Of a stretch of 64,000 bases of DNA, positions 60,257 to 64,000 are shown piece by piece (the stretch's first letter is position 1; each line of letters begins with the position of its first letter). The notes beneath the pieces are model-generated. The model was not told where the DNA came from, did not search any database, and saw nothing but the letters and a program-made list of their open reading frames with translations. Both the position numbers and the translations under genes were made by a program. The stretch is from Papaver somniferum (Eukaryota > Streptophyta > Magnoliopsida > Ranunculales > Papaveraceae): positions 158,297,085 to 158,361,084 of the forward strand of contig NC_039367.1 of NCBI RefSeq assembly GCF_003573695.1. The letters run 5' to 3'.

Positions 60257-62710
60257 TTACTTGATTCTGCCTTTAAAACCATTCAGATTAGGTTTCTTCT
60301 CCTCAAACAATTTAGCATTTTTCTGAAACCACAATACTTTCATGGTTACCCAAGCTGCAATCGTCCAAACCTGCCTGACAAATGGACTTTTATGCTTAGC
60401 TTCTATACAAACTTCATCAAAAGATTTTGGATTTGCAAAACAGAAAACTGTGTTCAACCAATTCCATACTGCAACACTGAAATCACATTCTCACAATGTG
60501 TGTTTCATGTTATCCTGAGCTTCCAAACATATACATCACATAGAAACCATTTCAAAACCATTATTTCTCATTACCTCATCATCTACATAGACAGCTTGTT
60601 GTAATTTCCAGATGCTACTTGCTATGCTAGGATGAAGAAAATGTTGCCATATAAACTTGGGCCATGATAGCTGTACCTCTTTATGCCTCATTTTCTCAAC
60701 CGCAATATCAGTGTAGAAATTACCATCTTTACTAGCAGTCCATACACACTGATCTTTACCACCTCTTATTACAGTCAAAGCATTCACAGAAATGAATTGT
60801 TGTATTTCAGTTGAAAGACACCAGTTATCTTCTTGAATTAAGTTTTGTACTTTCATACCAATATGACTATTCACATAATCTGTGAACCCAGTATCTTCAA
60901 TTATGGAATTTCCACCTAACCATTTATCAAACCACACCGAAATACTTGATCCATCTCCCACTTTCCATCTAATATCTTCCTTTAGAGTATTCCATGCCCA
61001 TTTTAATCCTGTCCAAACTGAAGAGTGTTTCCAATTACTAGTCCATTGCCTACTTCTGTCTTTAAATTTTGCAGCAAAAAGAAGAGCCCATTCTTCATCT
61101 TAATTTAAAATCTTCCACATCATTTTCGTTAATAAGGATTTGTTAATTGTTTTCAATTTTTTGATTCCAAGACCACCTTATTCATATGGAGTGCACACTC
61201 TTTTCCAAGCAATTGTTTTAAACTTTATTATCTCACCATCACCAGTCCACAAGAAGTTTCTAATTAACTTTGCACACACTTTAATCACAGACAAAGGCCA
61301 TTTGTAGACTGACATATTATAAATGGGAACACTACAAAGAGCAGATTTTACCAGAACCAGCCTATCTTGAAATGAAAGCAATCTCCCCTTCCATGCTGCC
61401 AATTTTTTCTGAATCAGTTCAACTATAGGCCATATCATTGTAGAAGTAATCTTTCCAAGAGCCAAATAAACACCTAAATACTTATCTGGAAATTTAGAAA
61501 TTTCCATATTAAAAATTTCACTAATCAATTGTTTCCTCTAATGTGTAGTGCCATCCACAAAGAGTTTACTTTTAACCTTGTTGATAACTTGACCAGAACA
61601 TGCTTGATAAGTATCTGAAAGTTTAAGAATATGTAATAAACTCTTCCTACCTCCATTGCAAAAAATGAATACATCATGTTCAAATAATAGGTGTGTAGGA
61701 TGAATACATTTTTTTGTTACCATTGGCTGCAATTTTCCTTTATCCACCAAAGCTGAGATATTTCTGCTTAGAACATCTTCCATAAGTACAAAGAAAATTG
61801 GAGATAGAGGATCTCCCTTCCTAAGTCCTCTCTCAACTTTAAAAAATCCACAGGGTCTCCATTCACCAAAAATAAAATTCTGGCAGACTTGAACAAAGTT
61901 ATTATCCATTCGCATCAATCATTTGAAAATCCACATTGCTTTAATACTTTGACCAAGAACTCCCAACTCAATGTTTCATAAGCCTGAGAAATGTCAAGTT
62001 TAATACTTACATTCCCTCCTCTTCTTTTTAACTTCATTTCATTCTCAAGTTCAGATCCTAGAAGGACCTGCTCATGAATACTTCTTCCTTTCACATAAGA
62101 TACTTGTTGAGGAGATATCAGCTTCTTCAATAATTCATTCATTCTGCTTGTAATTATTTTTGTGAGTATCTTGAAGATTACATTACTCAAACCTATTGGT
62201 CTGAATTGATTAGAAGTCTTTAGAGCTTGTGTTTTAGGTAACAAGAATAAAGAGCTTGAATTCATGCCTTTGGGAATAAATTTCCTTCTCCAACAGAATT
62301 GAATAGCTGCAACTAAATCCTTTTTTTATAATCTCCCAAAAACTTCTATAAAAGATACCTGAAAAGCCATCTGGACCAGGAGCACTCTCTGGATCCATCT
62401 CAAAAACGATTTTCTTAATCTCTTCTTCTTCAGGTAGAACATCAAGCATTTGTTGATCCTCTTCATTGATAACTTTTGGAATTACTTCCAACAATTCATC
62501 ATCTATTTCCACAGAGGAATACTCAAATTTCTTTTGAAAATGATTCACCAAGTGTTGAGCAATTAACTCTTGATTTGCAAGTACATTTCCATCATTATCT
62601 TCTATCTCATTGATTGTATTCCTTGCAGTTCTAATCTTCATATTTGTATGGAAAGAACTTGTGTTTGTTGCTCTTTCTTTAATCCACTTAACTCTGGATA
62701 TTTGCCTCAA
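60257..62710 (-). pseudogene. LINE ORF2 reverse transcriptase and C terminus
   Basis: In sense direction: 62234-62710 (EMDPESAPGPDGFSGIFY), 61915-62265 (NQFRPIGLSNVIFKILTKII, SIKLDISQAYETLSWEFL) and 61538-61918 (ERGLRKGDPLSPIFFVLMED) form the RT fingers and palm. The place of the catalytic FADD reads LLFEHDVFIF, so two of its residues are changed. 61178-61528 (FPDKYLGVYLA, WKGRLLSFQDRLVLVKS) is the thumb. 60536-60961 and 60257-60457 hold the zf-RVT part (WTASKDGNFYT; FCFANPKSF). At least five frame breaks. Confidence 0.8.
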
Positions 62711-62871
62711 TAAAGTATTTTCTTGGACCTCTCCACTTGCATGTTCATTTTTAGCTTGAGCTAATTCATCGAGAGCATCTTCATCAAAGAATTATTATCA
62801 GATATCACTGTTGTTGCTTTAACCCTTTCTTCTGCTTCTTTTATCTTTACTTGAACATTTCCAAAAACCTT

Positions 62872-64000
62872 CTAATTCCATTCATTTAGCTCTTTTTTAA
62901 GTTCCTTCAACTTGTGTAAGAATTGAAAAGCAGGATCATCGGTAATTGTTTTCTCCCAACACTCAGAAACTACTTGCATACAATTAGGATGGCTTATCCA
63001 CATTTTCCTAAATTTCCTAGGTGTATTTTTTTTGATTTGGAATGCTTGCGCATCCACCCAGCAGAGGATCATGATCAGAAACAATTCTCATTCCAACCTT
63101 ATATCCCCAATCTCCATACAATTGTAGCCATTTCTGATTGAATAAAACTCTGTCTATATTACATAAAATCCTACTAGAACCTTGTTGGCAATTAGACCAA
63201 GAGAACTGAAGACCATTTTTTGGAGCATGAAGAAGTTCGCACTGATTTATACATTCATTGAAATCCAACATTGCAGTCCTATTAGGAAATCCACCACCAA
63301 CTTTCTCTTCTTGAGAAAGTACTGCATTGAAATCACCAAGAATCATCCATGGCTTGTTGAGATCACTTATTAGTAGCATTTCAGACCACAAAAACCTCCT
63401 TTGAACAACCTTAACATGAGCATGAACACCAGACACTAAAACATCACCAACACTAACTGTTATCATTTGAATAGAAACTGATATAACTTGTGGCTGTACA
63501 ATACATTTGTTCCAAAGCAACCAAATATTCCCTTTGTTACCTTGACAAGAGTAATGAATTACCATTTTTTCCATTCCGGGGAGATTTAATCTTTGACAGA
63601 AAGAACAACTACAACTAACTTTTAGTTCATCAACCCAAACTAAATAAGGACTAAATTTATTTACTTTGGTACCCCCTTTACGTGGATTCTTTCTAAAATT
63701 ATATTTATTATTCACTGCAGCTTGTTTAGTTACCTTGATTTGCTCAGGAGAAATTTTAGCAGTTGATGTACTAGCTGTTGAGATAACCACTTCCTTCTCC
63801 ACCACCTTGGCCCAAGAGGTTACTTGCACTGGTGTGTTCACTACTGTATCATTAATTCCATCAACAAATGGAATCATATTACTACTGCTTCTAGAGATGA
63901 AAAAATATTTGGTGTTGATACCACATTAGGAGATGAAACCACATTTGGTGTTGATACCACTTTTGGAGATGAAACTTCTTTGATTATTTCTGCAGGTACT
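62872..64000 (-). pseudogene. LINE ORF1 end fused to endonuclease remnant
   Basis: The frame 63017-63877 starts with VTSWAKVVE, a motif of plant L1 ORF1 proteins, and runs in frame into an AP-type endonuclease: GNIWLLWNKC, WMILGDFNAVLSQEEK and the SDHDP end. The first part of the endonuclease, including its WNIRG and catalytic Glu segments, is missing, so an internal deletion probably made the fusion. The frame shifts near 63070 and continues as 62872-63084. Confidence 0.65.

Larger units (their letters stand above)
59940..64000 (-). mobile_element. L1-type LINE, runs off the right edge
   Basis: A T-rich run at 59940-59959 is the poly(A) tail on the minus strand. Upstream in sense direction come RNase-free C-terminal zf-RVT, RT thumb, RT core, endonuclease and, at the right edge, the end of an ORF1-like protein. 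Several frame changes and stops break ORF2. The 5' end and the far target duplication lie beyond the window. Confidence 0.85.

Overview
This is a plant nuclear genome window. The reasons are spliced genes with GT-AG introns, a cell-wall invertase with the plant 9-nt mini-exon, a plant DENR gene, and dense plant-type transposable elements: Copia, Tat-type Gypsy, hAT, MULE, L1 LINEs and Stowaway MITEs. Base composition is AT-rich. The species cannot be fixed from the sequence; a eudicot or basal eudicot with large LTR elements fits best. Only three features look like working host genes, all between 31 kb and 52.4 kb.

Region 1 (1-29963) is a stack of Copia-type LTR elements with very long LTRs (about 2.4-2.8 kb). 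All use an initiator-Met tRNA primer site (TGGTATCAGAG core) and most have little or no pol. A plus-strand element (503-5328) abuts a minus-strand LTR (5393-17810). That LTR is split by a complete 10-kb gag-only element (6354-16412, target duplication AGATC). Further right, LTRs of a second family are partly inverted (19085-29963) and split by another element (21065-26348, target duplication AATAG). A plant-mobile-domain-like remnant sits at the extreme left edge.

Region 2 (29964-34390) is mostly intergenic. It holds a foldback MITE, a two-exon gene for a secreted ten-cysteine peptide (31201-31792), and two poly(A)-type retroposons on the minus strand.

Region 3 (34390-44000) is a chain of broken elements read on the plus strand: a Tat-type Gypsy body with a second RNase H, a truncated Copia RT/RNase H, a 5'-truncated hAT transposase, and a 5'-truncated LINE with an RNase H domain and a perfect 9-bp target duplication.

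Region 4 (44500-52400) is genic: a seven-exon cell-wall invertase (minus) and a seven-exon DENR translation factor (minus). Both have complete reading frames once spliced.

Region 5 (52517-59833) appears to be one MULE-type DNA transposon of about 7.3 kb. It carries a plus-strand FAR1-like/MULE transposase followed by an OTU protease-like domain, and a convergent minus-strand plant-mobile-domain gene. Both genes carry several nonsense codons. About 19 short hairpin units with a shared TTCGGC...GCCGAA pattern occur, all in the introns of these two genes. This is the most unusual structure in the window.

Region 6 (59940-64000) is a minus-strand L1-type LINE running off the right edge, with its RT active site mutated.
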